The position numbers were made by a program, and so were the translations under genes. Under the pieces are notes generated by a model, which was not told the DNA's origin, did no database searches, and worked only from the letters and a program-made list of their open reading frames with translations. From positions 1,550,001-1,614,000 of the forward strand of contig NZ_CP059903.1 in assembly GCF_014127485.1 (NCBI RefSeq): a DNA stretch of 64,000 nucleotides. Direction: 5' to 3'. The stretch's first letter is position 1. Each line of letters begins with the position of its first letter. Shown here in pieces: positions 41,786-50,657 of the stretch. The stretch comes from Nocardioides dongkuii (lineage in GTDB: Bacteria; Actinomycetota; Actinomycetes; Propionibacteriales; Nocardioidaceae).

Positions 41786-42211
41786 CTACCGCCGGCGCAG
41801 CCGCTTCCAGTGGCGCGCGGTCCCGGTGCGCGGGTCGCGCCAGCCGTGCCGGTTGACCACGACCATGGTCAGCGGACGCCCGGCCTCCCCGCACGCCGCG
41901 AGGGACGCCGCCAGCCACCGCGCGTCGACGTCCTGCAGGTCGAGCGCGCCGGGGCGGGTCAGCCAGACGACCACGTCCCCGGGGGCCGCCTCCGACGCGG
42001 CGCGGCGGAGCATCGCGGCCACCACGTCGGTGCGCAGCGCGTGGTCGGTCGGCTCGTCGAGCGACAGCACCCGCTGTCCGCCGCCGGGCGTGCCGACGTG
42101 CAGACGGGCCGGGAAGACCCGGCGGGGCTCGGCGAGCGCGTGGTCCCGGACCGCCCGGCGCAGCAGGGCCGCCCGACGGGGGTCGACCGGCTCGACCAGG
42201 CCGCTGTCCAT
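41786..42211 (-). CDS. Conserved hypothetical protein
   Basis: Small soluble protein of 141 residues that I do not recognise. It has an alpha/beta look: LHVGTPGGGQRVLSLDEP, DVVVWLTRPGALDLQDVDA and LTMVVVNRHGWRDPRTG, and a basic C-terminus HWKRLRRR. The ATG at 42211 is chosen; an in-frame start at 42247 would extend into the promoter region of the universal stress gene. It is convergent with the GCS2-type ligase with only 5 bp between the stops. No signal peptide or membrane segment. Confidence 0.6.
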   Translation of the reverse strand: MDSGLVEPVDPRRAALLRRAVRDHALAEPRRVFPARLHVGTPGGGQRVLSLDEPTDHALRTDVVAAMLRRAASEAAPGDVVVWLTRPGALDLQDVDARWLAASLAACGEAGRPLTMVVVNRHGWRDPRTGTARHWKRLRRR

Positions 42212-42330
42212 CCGCCCAGCCTGCCCCGTCCCGGGGTCGGGGCCCACCGCGTGTCCACAGGCTCCCGGAGGGGACCGGATTTCGGTAGCGTGCAGCCGAG
42301 CGGCCTCCGGGGCCGCCGAGGAGAGGATGG

Positions 42331-42738
42331 ATGTCGATGGGGACCGTCGTGGTCGGCTACGTGCCGAAGCCGGAGGGCGAGGCCGCTCTGGCGAAGGCGA
42401 TCGAGGAGACCCGCCTGCGCGGCGCCAAGCTCGTCGTCGTCAACTCCCACCGCGGGGGCTCGGAGTTCGACTCCGTGGCCGCACGCCGTGCCGACGCCGA
42501 GATGGAGTCGGTCAAGCAGCGCCTCGCCGACTCCGGCGTCGACCACGACCTGCGGCAGCTCGTCCGGGGCTTCGAGCCGGCCGAGGACCTGATCTCCATC
42601 GCCGAGGCCAACGACGCCGAGCTGATCGTGATCGGGCTGCGGCGCCGCTCGCCGGTCGGCAAGCTCATCCTCGGCAGCAACGCGCAGCGGATCCTGCTCG
42701 ACGCCCACTGCCCGGTGCTGGCGGTCAAGGCGGACTGA
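42331..42738 (+). CDS. Universal stress protein (UspA family)
   Basis: Single-domain universal stress protein, 135 residues. The N-terminal strand TVVVGYVPKPEGEAAL and the C-terminal nucleotide-binding pattern G-x2-G-x9-G-S/T-N, seen here as RRSPVGKLILGSNAQRILLDA, followed by CPVLAVK, place it in the ATP-binding branch. The ATG at 42331 lies behind GAGGAGAGG; a second ATG at 42337 is also possible. A TCCACAGG motif and TAGCGT (possible -10) precede it. It is followed after 4 bp by the DNA glycosylase gene. Confidence 0.88.
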   Translation: MSMGTVVVGYVPKPEGEAALAKAIEETRLRGAKLVVVNSHRGGSEFDSVAARRADAEMESVKQRLADSGVDHDLRQLVRGFEPAEDLISIAEANDAELIVIGLRRRSPVGKLILGSNAQRILLDAHCPVLAVKAD

Positions 42739-42742
42739 GCCG

Positions 42743-43342
42743 ATGGCGACCCGACCGGCCCTCCACATCACCGGCGACGACGCCGCCGACCGGGTGCTGA
42801 GCGAGGACCCGTTCGCGCTGCTCGTCGGGATGATGCTCGACCAGCAGTACCCCATGGAGCACGCGTTCCGGGGTCCCGCGAAGGTGCTCGACCGCTTCGG
42901 CACGCTCGAGCCGGCGCGGATCGCCGCCGCGGACCCGGAGGAGTTCGCGGCGCTGTGCGCCGAACCGCCCGCCGTGCACCGGTTCCCGGGCTCGATGGCG
43001 GCGCGGCTGCAGGACCTCGCCCGCCTGGTCGAGCAGGAGTACGACGGCCACGCCGAGCGCCTCTGGACCGAGGCGTCCTCGGGTCGCGACCTGCTGCGCC
43101 GGGTGATGGCGCTGCCGGGCTTCGGCAAGCAGAAGGCGCAGATCTTCGTCGCCCTGCTCGCCAAGCAGCTCGGGGTGCGTCCGGAGGGTTGGGAAGCGGC
43201 CGTCGGTGACTACGCTGTGGAGGGGTACCGCTCGGTCGCGGACGTCGTGGACCCGACCAGCCTGCAGAAGGTGCGGGACCACAAGAAGCAGCAGAAGGCG
43301 GCGGCCAAGGCGGCGGCCAAGGGCGCTGCGCCGGCCGGGTGA
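42743..43342 (+). CDS. HhH-GPD family DNA base-excision repair glycosylase
   Basis: Protein of 199 residues in the helix-hairpin-helix/GPD superfamily. The opening FALLVGMMLDQQYPMEHAF is typical of the actinobacterial HhH-GPD-type repair proteins, and the hairpin is MALPGFGKQKAQIFVALL. It lacks a C-terminal iron-sulfur cluster motif. The last 30 residues are Lys/Ala-rich (KKQQKAAAKAAAKG), likely a DNA-binding tail. The ATG at 42743 follows the universal stress gene by 4 bp, so they form an operon. The lesion recognised is unknown. Confidence 0.85.
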   Translation: MATRPALHITGDDAADRVLSEDPFALLVGMMLDQQYPMEHAFRGPAKVLDRFGTLEPARIAAADPEEFAALCAEPPAVHRFPGSMAARLQDLARLVEQEYDGHAERLWTEASSGRDLLRRVMALPGFGKQKAQIFVALLAKQLGVRPEGWEAAVGDYAVEGYRSVADVVDPTSLQKVRDHKKQQKAAAKAAAKGAAPAG

Positions 43343-43474
43343 TCCACGGCTCCGGGCCCGGGGCGGTAGGTCCCGGTCACGACCCCCGTGGCAGAATAAG
43401 TCATGCGGCTCTTGACGTGACCGGGCCTGGCTGCGCCCACGAGACATCCAGACGTACTGCTACGAGAGGTATTC

Positions 43475-44968
43475 GTGTCCTCGACCACGCGCAAGATCCC
43501 TGCTGAGGTGCTCGCCCACCCGGCCGTCGTGGCCCTCATCGACCGAGGGAAGCCGTCCGGAAGCATCTCGCCCGAGGATGTACGACAGGCCAGTGAGGAC
43601 GCGGCGGTCGAGCCCAAGCACCTCAAGGCCCTGCTCGGTCACCTGAGCGACCTCGGCATCTCCGTCGACGTCGGCGTGGGTGCCGGCCGCGCCGTCGCGG
43701 CCGGAGCGCCCGCCCGCGCGAAGACGTCCGCGAGCACCGCCAAGAAGGCCGCCGCGAAGACGGCCGTCGACGCGGACGGGTCGGCCGCCCCGGCGAAGAA
43801 GGCCGCCGCCAAGAAGTCGGCGGCGAAGAAGGCCCCGGCGAAGAAGGCCGCTGCGACGGACGCCGTCGTGCCCGCGCTCCCCGTCGAGGCGGTCCTCGGC
43901 GCCGACGGCAAGAAGATCCTGCCGGACGTGCCCGACGAGCAGTTCGAGAAGGACGTCGCCACCGACCCGACGATCGTCGAGGACGAGAAGTCGGCGACCT
44001 TCGTGGTCTCCGCGGCCGACGAGACCGACGAGCCCGAGCAGCAGGTCATGGTCGCCGGCGCGACCGCCGACCCGGTCAAGGACTACCTCAAGCAGATCGG
44101 CAAGGTCCCGCTGCTCAACGCGGAGATGGAGGTCGAGCTCGCCAAGCGGATCGAGGCCGGCCTCTTCTCCGAGGAGAAGCTCGCCAAGGGCGGCAAGATC
44201 AGCGAGAAGCTCCGCGAGGAGCTCGAGTGGATCTCCGAGGACGGCCGCCGCGCCAAGAACCACCTCCTCGAGGCCAACCTGCGCCTGGTGGTGTCGCTGG
44301 CCAAGCGCTACACCGGTCGCGGCATGCTCTTCCTCGACCTGATCCAGGAGGGCAACCTCGGCCTGATCCGTGCGGTCGAGAAGTTCGACTACACCAAGGG
44401 CTACAAGTTCTCGACGTACGCCACCTGGTGGATCCGGCAGGCGATCACCCGCGCGATGGCCGACCAGGCCCGCACCATCCGGATCCCGGTGCACATGGTC
44501 GAGGTCATCAACAAGCTCGCCCGCGTGCAGCGGCAGATGCTCCAGGACCTCGGGCGCGAGCCCACCCCGGAGGAGCTCGCCAAGGAGCTCGACATGACCC
44601 CCGAGAAGGTCATCGAGGTCCAGAAGTACGGCCGCGAGCCCATCTCGCTGCACACCCCGCTCGGTGAGGACGGCGACTCCGAGTTCGGCGACCTGATCGA
44701 GGACTCCGAGGCGATCGTCCCGGCCGACGCGGTCTCGTTCACGCTGCTCCAGGAGCAGCTGCACGCGGTCCTCGACACGCTCTCCGAGCGCGAGGCCGGC
44801 GTGGTCAGCATGCGGTTCGGCCTCACCGACGGCCAGCCGAAGACCCTCGACGAGATCGGCAAGGTCTACGGCGTGACCCGCGAGCGGATCCGCCAGATCG
44901 AGTCCAAGACGATGTCGAAGCTGCGCCACCCGTCGCGCTCGCAGGTCCTGCGCGACTACCTGGACTGA
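43475..44968 (+). CDS. sigA: Principal RNA polymerase sigma factor
   Basis: Housekeeping sigma-70 (SigA/HrdB/RpoD), 497 residues. An N-terminal domain like region 1.1 (about 1-65) is followed by a Lys/Ala-rich linker (about 80-130, AKKAAAKK repeats) typical of actinobacteria. Core regions: 1.2 at [16 protein letters not shown], 2.1-2.4 through [20 protein letters not shown] and [17 protein letters not shown], 3.0-3.1 with [18 protein letters not shown], and 4.2 with [20 protein letters not shown]. The GTG at 43475 follows GAGAGG. No clean promoter is visible upstream. A hairpin terminator follows the stop. Confidence 0.98.
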   Translation: MSSTTRKIPAEVLAHPAVVALIDRGKPSGSISPEDVRQASEDAAVEPKHLKALLGHLSDLGISVDVGVGAGRAVAAGAPARAKTSASTAKKAAAKTAVDADGSAAPAKKAAAKKSAAKKAPAKKAAATDAVVPALPVEAVLGADGKKILPDVPDEQFEKDVATDPTIVEDEKSATFVVSAADETDEPEQQVMVAGATADPVKDYLKQIGKVPLLNAEMEVELAKRIEAGLFSEEKLAKGGKISEKLREELEWISEDGRRAKNHLLEANLRLVVSLAKRYTGRGMLFLDLIQEGNLGLIRAVEKFDYTKGYKFSTYATWWIRQAITRAMADQARTIRIPVHMVEVINKLARVQRQMLQDLGREPTPEELAKELDMTPEKVIEVQKYGREPISLHTPLGEDGDSEFGDLIEDSEAIVPADAVSFTLLQEQLHAVLDTLSEREAGVVSMRFGLTDGQPKTLDEIGKVYGVTRERIRQIESKTMSKLRHPSRSQVLRDYLD

Positions 44969-44977
44969 CCCGCGCGA

Positions 44978-45010
44978 CCGCCTCTCCCCGGTGTGCCGGG
45001 CGGGAGGCGG
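44978..45010. terminator. sigA terminator
   Basis: CCGCCTC-type and GAGGCGG-type arms (44978-44991 and 44995-45010) pair with small internal mismatches around a short GTG loop, between convergent sigA and the OmpA-domain lipoprotein gene. Confidence 0.6.
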
Positions 45011-45026
45011 TCTGCGGCGTTCCTGG

Positions 45027-46064
45027 TCACGGTCGCAGGGTCAGCACCACTCTCCGGTTTCCCTGCCGGTGCGCGTCGCTGTCGTTGGGGTACGCCGGGC
45101 GCCGCTCGCCCCACCCGCGGGTGCGCAGGCGCTGCCGGTCGACGCCCTCCCCGACCAGCCACGCCGCGACCGCGCGGGCGCGCCGCTCCGAGAGCCGCTG
45201 CCCGTACGCCGCGTCGCCGCGGTCGTCGGTGTGCCCCTCCACCAGCAGCGTGCCCCCGCGGGAGGCGGCCCGGACCTGGGCCAGGATCGTGCGCAGCGCC
45301 GCGACCGCCTCGGGGCGCAGGGTGGCCTCGTCGGTGTCGAACAGCACCGCCGCCGGGGCGACCCAGGAGGTGGTGCCGTTCCCCTCCATCCGCCCGACGC
45401 CGCCGCCGATCTCGGTGCGCTCCAGGCGCTCGGGGTCCACGTCCACGTCGGGCAGCCGCACCGGTGGGATCCGGACGGTGGGCACCAGGTCGTCACCCGG
45501 CCGGGCGGCCCCGTCGCGCGAGAATCCCTCCCGGACCACGCCGTCGCGGGTCGTGGCCATGACGTCGCCGTCGCGCCGGACCCGGCACACCTGCTCGGCG
45601 CGGGCGCCGGGACGGGTGTCGCCCGGCACGGGCACGGCGGCGTACTCCCGGTCCTCGACCCGGGTCGAGGGGATCACGGTCGGTGGGATGGTGGCGGCCG
45701 TGACCTCGACCGCACCGAGGCAGCCTCCGGGTGCGTCGTACCGGATCACGCAGCCGGCGTCGACCACCTGGGCCGGCACCTCGGCGGCCGGCGCGAGCTC
45801 CGTGCCGGTCTCGGGATCGGTCACCGCGGGCAGCTCGACGGCGCGCACGGTCAGGTCCGGCAGCTCCTCGACGGTTCGTCCGGGCCCCGGCTCGCACCGG
45901 GGGTCCGCCGCGGGGGCGGCCGGCTCGGTCCCCGGGGACGGGCCGGAGGGCGACGCCTCCGGCGCGGAGCCGGGCGCGGCCGGTCCGGTGTCGCCGGAGC
46001 AGGAGACCGTGCCGCCCAGCACGAGCACCCCCGCCAGCACCGTCAGCCCGGCCCACGTCCTCAT
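45027..46064 (-). CDS. OmpA-family domain lipoprotein
   Basis: Exported protein of 345 residues. The signal sequence ends GGTVSCSG, a somewhat atypical lipobox with Cys22; a Pro/Ala/Glu-rich linker follows, then a novel middle region (about 60-220) with several Cys. The C-terminal OmpA-like peptidoglycan-binding domain (about 235-345) is clear: VLFDTDEATLRPEA, VEGHTDDRGDAAYGQRLSERR, and the final GNRRVVLTLRP. The ATG at 46064 has GGAGG 4 nt upstream. It lies 80 bp downstream of the sugar dehydrogenase on the same strand and may anchor something to the wall; there is no outer membrane in such an organism. Confidence 0.82.
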   Translation of the reverse strand: MRTWAGLTVLAGVLVLGGTVSCSGDTGPAAPGSAPEASPSGPSPGTEPAAPAADPRCEPGPGRTVEELPDLTVRAVELPAVTDPETGTELAPAAEVPAQVVDAGCVIRYDAPGGCLGAVEVTAATIPPTVIPSTRVEDREYAAVPVPGDTRPGARAEQVCRVRRDGDVMATTRDGVVREGFSRDGAARPGDDLVPTVRIPPVRLPDVDVDPERLERTEIGGGVGRMEGNGTTSWVAPAAVLFDTDEATLRPEAVAALRTILAQVRAASRGGTLLVEGHTDDRGDAAYGQRLSERRARAVAAWLVGEGVDRQRLRTRGWGERRPAYPNDSDAHRQGNRRVVLTLRP

Positions 46065-46144
46065 CGCGCCTCCACCCGGTCGCGGTCCCGTTCCGAGCCG
46101 CCAGTGTGGCCCGGGACGCCCTCGGCCGTCGAGGGGTGCGCCGC

Positions 46145-47491
46145 TCAGCCCGCCCGCCCCAGGGCGCGGTAGGTCCAGGCGGCGGCCGTCCACTCGGCCG
46201 GGTCGAGCGCGTGCCGGCCGTCGACGATCGAGCGGGTCGCCACGACCTCGGCCAGCCGCCGGGGGTCCAGCGAGCGGAACTGGTCCCACTCGGTGAGCAG
46301 CACGACGACCTGCGCGTCCGCCGCCGCGTCGAAGACGCCCTCCGCGTAGTGCAGGGTCGGCTGGACCCGGCGGGCGTTGTCCATGGCCTCGGGGTCGTAG
46401 ACCGACACGATCGCGCCCTCCTCCTGGAGCATCCTGGCCACGTCGAGGGCCGGGGCGTCGCGCACGTCGTCGGAGTCGGGCTTGAAGGCGGCTCCGAGGC
46501 AGCAGACCCGGACGCCCTCCAGCGAGCCGCCGGCCTGCTCGCGCACCAGGTCGACGGTGCGGGCCCGGCGGCGCTGGTTGATCGCGTCCACCTGGCGCAG
46601 GAACGCCACGGACCTGCCGACCCCGACCTCCTCGGCGCGGTGCACGAAGGCCCGGATGTCCTTGGGCAGGCAGCCGCCCCCGAAGCCGAGGCCGGGGTGC
46701 AGGAACCGACCGCCGATGCGGGTGTCGTAGGAGAGCGCGCTGGCGAGGTCCTGGACGTCGGCGCCGGTGGCCTCGCAGACCTCGGCCATCGCGTTGATGT
46801 AGGAGATCTTGGTGGCCAGGAAGGAGTTCGCGGCGACCTTGACCAGCTCGGCGGTCGGGATGTCGGTGATCACCACCGGGACCCCGTTGCGGATCACCGG
46901 GGCGAACGCCGCGCGCAGGGTCTGCTCGGCCCACGCGGACCCGATGCCGAACACCAGCCGGTCCGGGCGCATGGTGTCCTCCACGGCGTACCCCTCGCGG
47001 AGGAACTCCGGGTTCCAGGCCAGCTCGACCTCGGTGCCGGCGGGGGCGTTGTCCTGCAGGAGGCGGGTGAGGCGCGCGGCCGTCCCGACCGGCACGGTGG
47101 ACTTGCCGACCACCAGGCACCGGCGGCGCAGGTACGGCGCGAGGTCGCGGGTCACGCCCTCGACGTAGCGCAGGTCGGCCGCGTGCGAGCCGGCCTGCTG
47201 CGGGGTGCCGACGCAGATGAAGTGGACGTCGCCGAACTCGCCGGCCGCGGACAGGTCGGTGGTGAACGAGAGCCGGCCCGAGTCCAGGGCCTTGCGGAGC
47301 AGCGCGGGGAGCCCGGGCTCGAAGAACGGCACCCGGCCGTCGTTGAGCGCCGCGACCTTGGCCCGGTCGGTGTCGACGCCGAGGACGTCGTACCCGAGCA
47401 CGGCCATGCAGATGGCGTGCGTCGCGCCGAGGTAGCCGGTGCCGAGGACGGTGAGGCGGGGGGTGCTGGACGTGCTGGGTGTGCTGGACAT
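46145..47491 (-). CDS. UDP-glucose/GDP-mannose 6-dehydrogenase family enzyme
   Basis: NAD-dependent sugar-nucleotide dehydrogenase, 448 residues, that oxidises C6 to a carboxylate, giving UDP-glucuronate or a related donor. The N-terminal Rossmann motif is VLGTGYLGATHA, the middle holds PEFLREGYAVED, the catalytic cysteine is in GFGGGCLPKD, and the C-terminal domain has CCLGAAFKPDSDDVRDAPAL. The ATG at 47491 has GAGGGG 8 nt upstream; ATG 47518, overlapping the upstream stop as ATGA, is an alternative start adding 9 residues. UDP-glucose is the likelier substrate. It supplies the probable precursor for the glycosyltransferase three genes upstream. Confidence 0.9.
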   Translation of the reverse strand: MSSTPSTSSTPRLTVLGTGYLGATHAICMAVLGYDVLGVDTDRAKVAALNDGRVPFFEPGLPALLRKALDSGRLSFTTDLSAAGEFGDVHFICVGTPQQAGSHAADLRYVEGVTRDLAPYLRRRCLVVGKSTVPVGTAARLTRLLQDNAPAGTEVELAWNPEFLREGYAVEDTMRPDRLVFGIGSAWAEQTLRAAFAPVIRNGVPVVITDIPTAELVKVAANSFLATKISYINAMAEVCEATGADVQDLASALSYDTRIGGRFLHPGLGFGGGCLPKDIRAFVHRAEEVGVGRSVAFLRQVDAINQRRRARTVDLVREQAGGSLEGVRVCCLGAAFKPDSDDVRDAPALDVARMLQEEGAIVSVYDPEAMDNARRVQPTLHYAEGVFDAAADAQVVVLLTEWDQFRSLDPRRLAEVVATRSIVDGRHALDPAEWTAAAWTYRALGRAG

Positions 47492-47514
47492 GGTGGAGCC
47501 CCTCTGGTCGGTGG

Positions 47515-48768
47515 TCATGAGCACGTGATGTTGCTGAGGCCCTCGCCGGCGTCGGTGAAGGTGTTGTCGCAGCGCACGACGTTCGACTCGGGCGGCCAGG
47601 ACGAGATCGCGGCGCCCGGTCCCTGCACGTCGGCGTGGTTCTCGGTGAAGACGTTGAAGTCGCCCCAGCCGTCGAGGATCTGGTGGGTCTGGAAGCCGTC
47701 CTCGGTCGCCTGCGTCCCGGTGTTGCCCCGGACCAGGTAGTTGTTGCCCTTCAGGTCGACCCAGGAGTCGGCCCCGGACAGCGCGGACCCGTCGAAGGTG
47801 TTGTCGAGGACGGCGCCCCCGGTGGTGCCCTCCTTGACGTCGACCGCCTCGGCGGTCGTGGCCTCGATCGTGTTGGCGATCACGACGTTGCGGTCGCTGC
47901 GGTCGGCCTCGCAGTCGGTGTAGGTGCACCAGTTGCTGACGGCGGAGCCCAGGTAGACGCCCTCGCCGTAGGTGTCGCGGCGCCGGCCGGTGTCGCTGAT
48001 CGTGTTGTCGCGCACCACGTTGTCGGTGCTGTGGCTGCGCAGGTGGATGGCCTCGTCGCCGGTGCCGGAGACCGTGAGTCCCTGGATCACCGACCACTCG
48101 GTCCCGTCGGCCACGACGCCCTTCTGGCCGCCCGACACCGTGAAGCCGACCAGCCGCCAGTGGCTCGCGCCGTCCAGGTGGAGCGCGTAGTCGCCCTCGA
48201 TGTCGCCGCCGTCGATCACCGCCGCCGCGGTGCCGCACAGGAAGATCGGCGCCGCCTCGGTGCCCGAGGCGGTGGTCGCGAAGCTGCCGGAGTAGGTCCC
48301 GTCGCCCAGCTCGATGCTGTCCCCGGGGGCCGCCTCGGCCAGGGCCTGCTCCAGGTCCTCCGCCGAGGTGACGGTGGTGGTCGGGGCGGGGCACCGGACG
48401 GGGCTGCTGTCCGGGAGCGGCCCCTCGCCGGCCGGGGCGGCGTCCGGCAGGAGCGGGGCGGAGTCGGGCTGCTCGCCCTCGTCGTCGTCCTCGTCGTCGC
48501 CCTCGTCCTCCTCGCCCTCGTCGTCGGGGGTGGAGGTCTCCGACTCCGTCACCAGCGAGGACTCCGAGGGCTGGGGGACCTCGGGGATCTCCGGGATGGC
48601 CGGAGCGGGCGGCACGCTCGGCGTGGCCACCACGTCCCGGGCCCCCGGCGCCCCGGCCTCGTCCTCCGGCCAGACGGCGACGATGCCGAGCATCGCCAGC
48701 ATGCCCAGGACCACGCCGCCCCCGGCGGCGGCGAGCAGCCGCGCGCGGGGGGACTCGGGGAGCCTCAT
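47515..48768 (-). CDS. Membrane-anchored right-handed beta-helix protein 1 (lyase/epimerase-like)
   Basis: Protein of 417 residues. An N-terminal membrane anchor (about 9-33, LLAAAGGGVVLGMLAMLGIV) and a very acidic linker (about 75-105, DEGDDEDDDEGE) lead into a right-handed parallel beta-helix (about 125-417). The helix begins PGDSIELGDGTYSGSF, like polysaccharide lyases of the PL6/PL9 type, and continues with repeated N-x-I/V-N turns (RDNTISDTG, IANTIEATTAEAVDVKEG, VLDNTFDG). Catalytic residues cannot be fixed by eye. The ATG overlaps the upstream stop by ATGA and the stop may overlap the dehydrogenase start. It probably trims or epimerises the polymer outside the cell. Confidence 0.78.
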   Translation of the reverse strand: MRLPESPRARLLAAAGGGVVLGMLAMLGIVAVWPEDEAGAPGARDVVATPSVPPAPAIPEIPEVPQPSESSLVTESETSTPDDEGEEDEGDDEDDDEGEQPDSAPLLPDAAPAGEGPLPDSSPVRCPAPTTTVTSAEDLEQALAEAAPGDSIELGDGTYSGSFATTASGTEAAPIFLCGTAAAVIDGGDIEGDYALHLDGASHWRLVGFTVSGGQKGVVADGTEWSVIQGLTVSGTGDEAIHLRSHSTDNVVRDNTISDTGRRRDTYGEGVYLGSAVSNWCTYTDCEADRSDRNVVIANTIEATTAEAVDVKEGTTGGAVLDNTFDGSALSGADSWVDLKGNNYLVRGNTGTQATEDGFQTHQILDGWGDFNVFTENHADVQGPGAAISSWPPESNVVRCDNTFTDAGEGLSNITCS

Positions 48769-50657
48769 GGCCGGCTCCTCTCGCCGACGCCGCCGCCGAC
48801 GACGCCGACGCCGCCGACCTGCACCGGGGTCGGGTCCCAGGCAGGGGCCTTGTCCAGGTACGGGTGCCGGCGCGCCCGGCGGCTGCGCGCGCCGCGCAGG
48901 GCCGTGAAGAGGAGCAGACCCCCGAGCAGGCTCCACAGCACCGTCAGCGGCTGTGCGAACCGCTTCAGGGTCACGAGGAACGGCGTGGTGTCGTCCCAGC
49001 CGTCGCTGTCGTTGATCCAGGCGTCGGTGTCCAGGTCGTGCGCCCGGCCGATCTCGACGGCGCTCGGGCCGCGGCCGCTGATCATGTTGTGGCGCAGCGA
49101 CGAGCTGCCGACCTCGCCCACGAAGCTCGCCGCGTGCATGGAGGCGCCCTCCAGGGTGTTCTGGTCGATCTCGGCGCTGGAGTCACGGACGTAGACGCTG
49201 GTCTCGCCTCCGCTGACCACGTTGCCGGTGACGACCGCCCCGTCCACGCCGTCGCGCAGCGCGATCCCCTGGTCGTGCGAGCCGCTGACCTGGTTGCCGA
49301 CCACGCTGATCTCGGTCGCGTCACCGCGGACGACCACGCCGACCGCGTTGTCGGCGACGTCGTTGGCCAGCACGCTGACGTTCTGCCCGCCGATCACCTC
49401 CGCGCCGTACCGGCCGTTGCGCCGCAGCTGGCTGTTGGCGATCGAGTTGTTGCCGTAGCTGCCGACATTGGTCCCGGTCGCGCTCGGCCCGGTGGCCAGC
49501 GGCAGGCCGGAGATCGTGACCCCGTTGCGCTCGTTCTCGTCGGCGACGATCTCCGAGAGCACGATCCCGGTCGTCGCCCGCGCCAGCTGGAGGCCGTCGA
49601 GGCCGTTGCGGGACGCGCTGGTCGTCTCGACCACGGCGTTCATCACGTAGCGGTGCAGCACCAGCCCGGAGACGATGTTGTCGTCGAAGGCGCTGTCGCG
49701 CACGTCGAGCCCGTTGGCGCCGGAGACGAAGAGGCCGAACGCGCTGTCGGTCACCGTCGTGTCCGCGACCGCGGCCGAGACGTAGCTGTACTGCGGGTGG
49801 TCGACGTCGACCGTCGGCACCGGCAGGTCGCCCGCCGGGAGGACGTCGCCGAGCGCGGAGTTCTTGTTGCCGTCGACCTCCGGCCCCTTGTCGGTGACCG
49901 GGCCGACCTTGAGCGAGTCGGCCAGGTCGTGGAGCGAGCCGCTGTCGGGGCGGTCGGTGCCGGTGAGGGAGAGCCCGCCCGTGCGGCCGCTCCAGAACCC
50001 CAGCCCCTCGAGCCGGGCGTGCGAGACGGAGACCTGGCCGCCGATCACCCGCAGGTAGGCCCGTCCGTCGTCGGTGAGGGAGTCGCGGCGCTCGGTGTCG
50101 CGGTCGAAGCTCGAGATCACCGCCGGGGAGCCGTCCGCGCCGGCGATGTTGAGGCGGCCGCCGTAGCTGACGATCGAGACGAAGCCCTCGGAGTCGCTGG
50201 CCAGGTGCAGGCGCAGGCCGCCGGGGCTGGCGAGGTTCAGGGTCGCCCCGGACTCCACGACGAGGTGCTCGCTGAGGAGGTAGGAGCCGTCGGGCCGGCG
50301 TACGAAGGTCTGCGGGGCGAGCAGCAGCAGGTCGGCGACCGTGTACGGCTGGGACCGGGCGGTCAGCACCAACGTGTAGGCGGACCCGGTCGCCAGCCGG
50401 TACGGGCTCTTCGTGGGGGTGTCGCTCCAGCTGGCCAGCGAGCTGACCGTCCGCACCTCGGTGAGCCGGTCGTCCTCGCCGGCGACCAGGGCGGCCTCCG
50501 TCTCGGGGTCGCCGGGGTAGGGGTGGCCCGCGCTCGCCGCGTCCGCGCCGGCCTCGATCTCGGCGTCGGAGGACGCGGCCGGGGCCGTCGCCCCGACGAG
50601 GAGGGCGGTGAGGGCGGCCCCGACACCCAGCCGGCCGGCCGTGGTCCGCCGCGTCAT
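48765..50657 (-). CDS. Membrane-anchored right-handed beta-helix protein 2 (epimerase-like)
   Basis: Exported protein of 630 residues. A signal peptide (about 1-28) precedes a novel domain (about 60-250) and a long right-handed beta-helix (about 290-555) with many short turns: VRDSAFDDNIVSGLV, ADENERNGVTISG, VLANDVADNAVGVVVRG, VVGNQVSGSHDQGIAL. This CASH/NosD-like pattern occurs in mannuronan C5-epimerases and polysaccharide-binding proteins. A C-terminal membrane segment (LTVLWSLLGGLLLFTALRG) and a basic tail fix it to the membrane. ATGA overlaps join it to the glycosyltransferase upstream and to beta-helix protein 1 downstream. Confidence 0.78.
   Translation of the reverse strand: MTRRTTAGRLGVGAALTALLVGATAPAASSDAEIEAGADAASAGHPYPGDPETEAALVAGEDDRLTEVRTVSSLASWSDTPTKSPYRLATGSAYTLVLTARSQPYTVADLLLLAPQTFVRRPDGSYLLSEHLVVESGATLNLASPGGLRLHLASDSEGFVSIVSYGGRLNIAGADGSPAVISSFDRDTERRDSLTDDGRAYLRVIGGQVSVSHARLEGLGFWSGRTGGLSLTGTDRPDSGSLHDLADSLKVGPVTDKGPEVDGNKNSALGDVLPAGDLPVPTVDVDHPQYSYVSAAVADTTVTDSAFGLFVSGANGLDVRDSAFDDNIVSGLVLHRYVMNAVVETTSASRNGLDGLQLARATTGIVLSEIVADENERNGVTISGLPLATGPSATGTNVGSYGNNSIANSQLRRNGRYGAEVIGGQNVSVLANDVADNAVGVVVRGDATEISVVGNQVSGSHDQGIALRDGVDGAVVTGNVVSGGETSVYVRDSSAEIDQNTLEGASMHAASFVGEVGSSSLRHNMISGRGPSAVEIGRAHDLDTDAWINDSDGWDDTTPFLVTLKRFAQPLTVLWSLLGGLLLFTALRGARSRRARRHPYLDKAPAWDPTPVQVGGVGVVGGGVGERSRP

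Noticed and set aside
48314-48907. Plus-strand open frame rich in Ser/Pro/Gly across beta-helix protein 1
   Set aside because: It is the antisense reading of the acidic linker, with no ribosome site and no family likeness.
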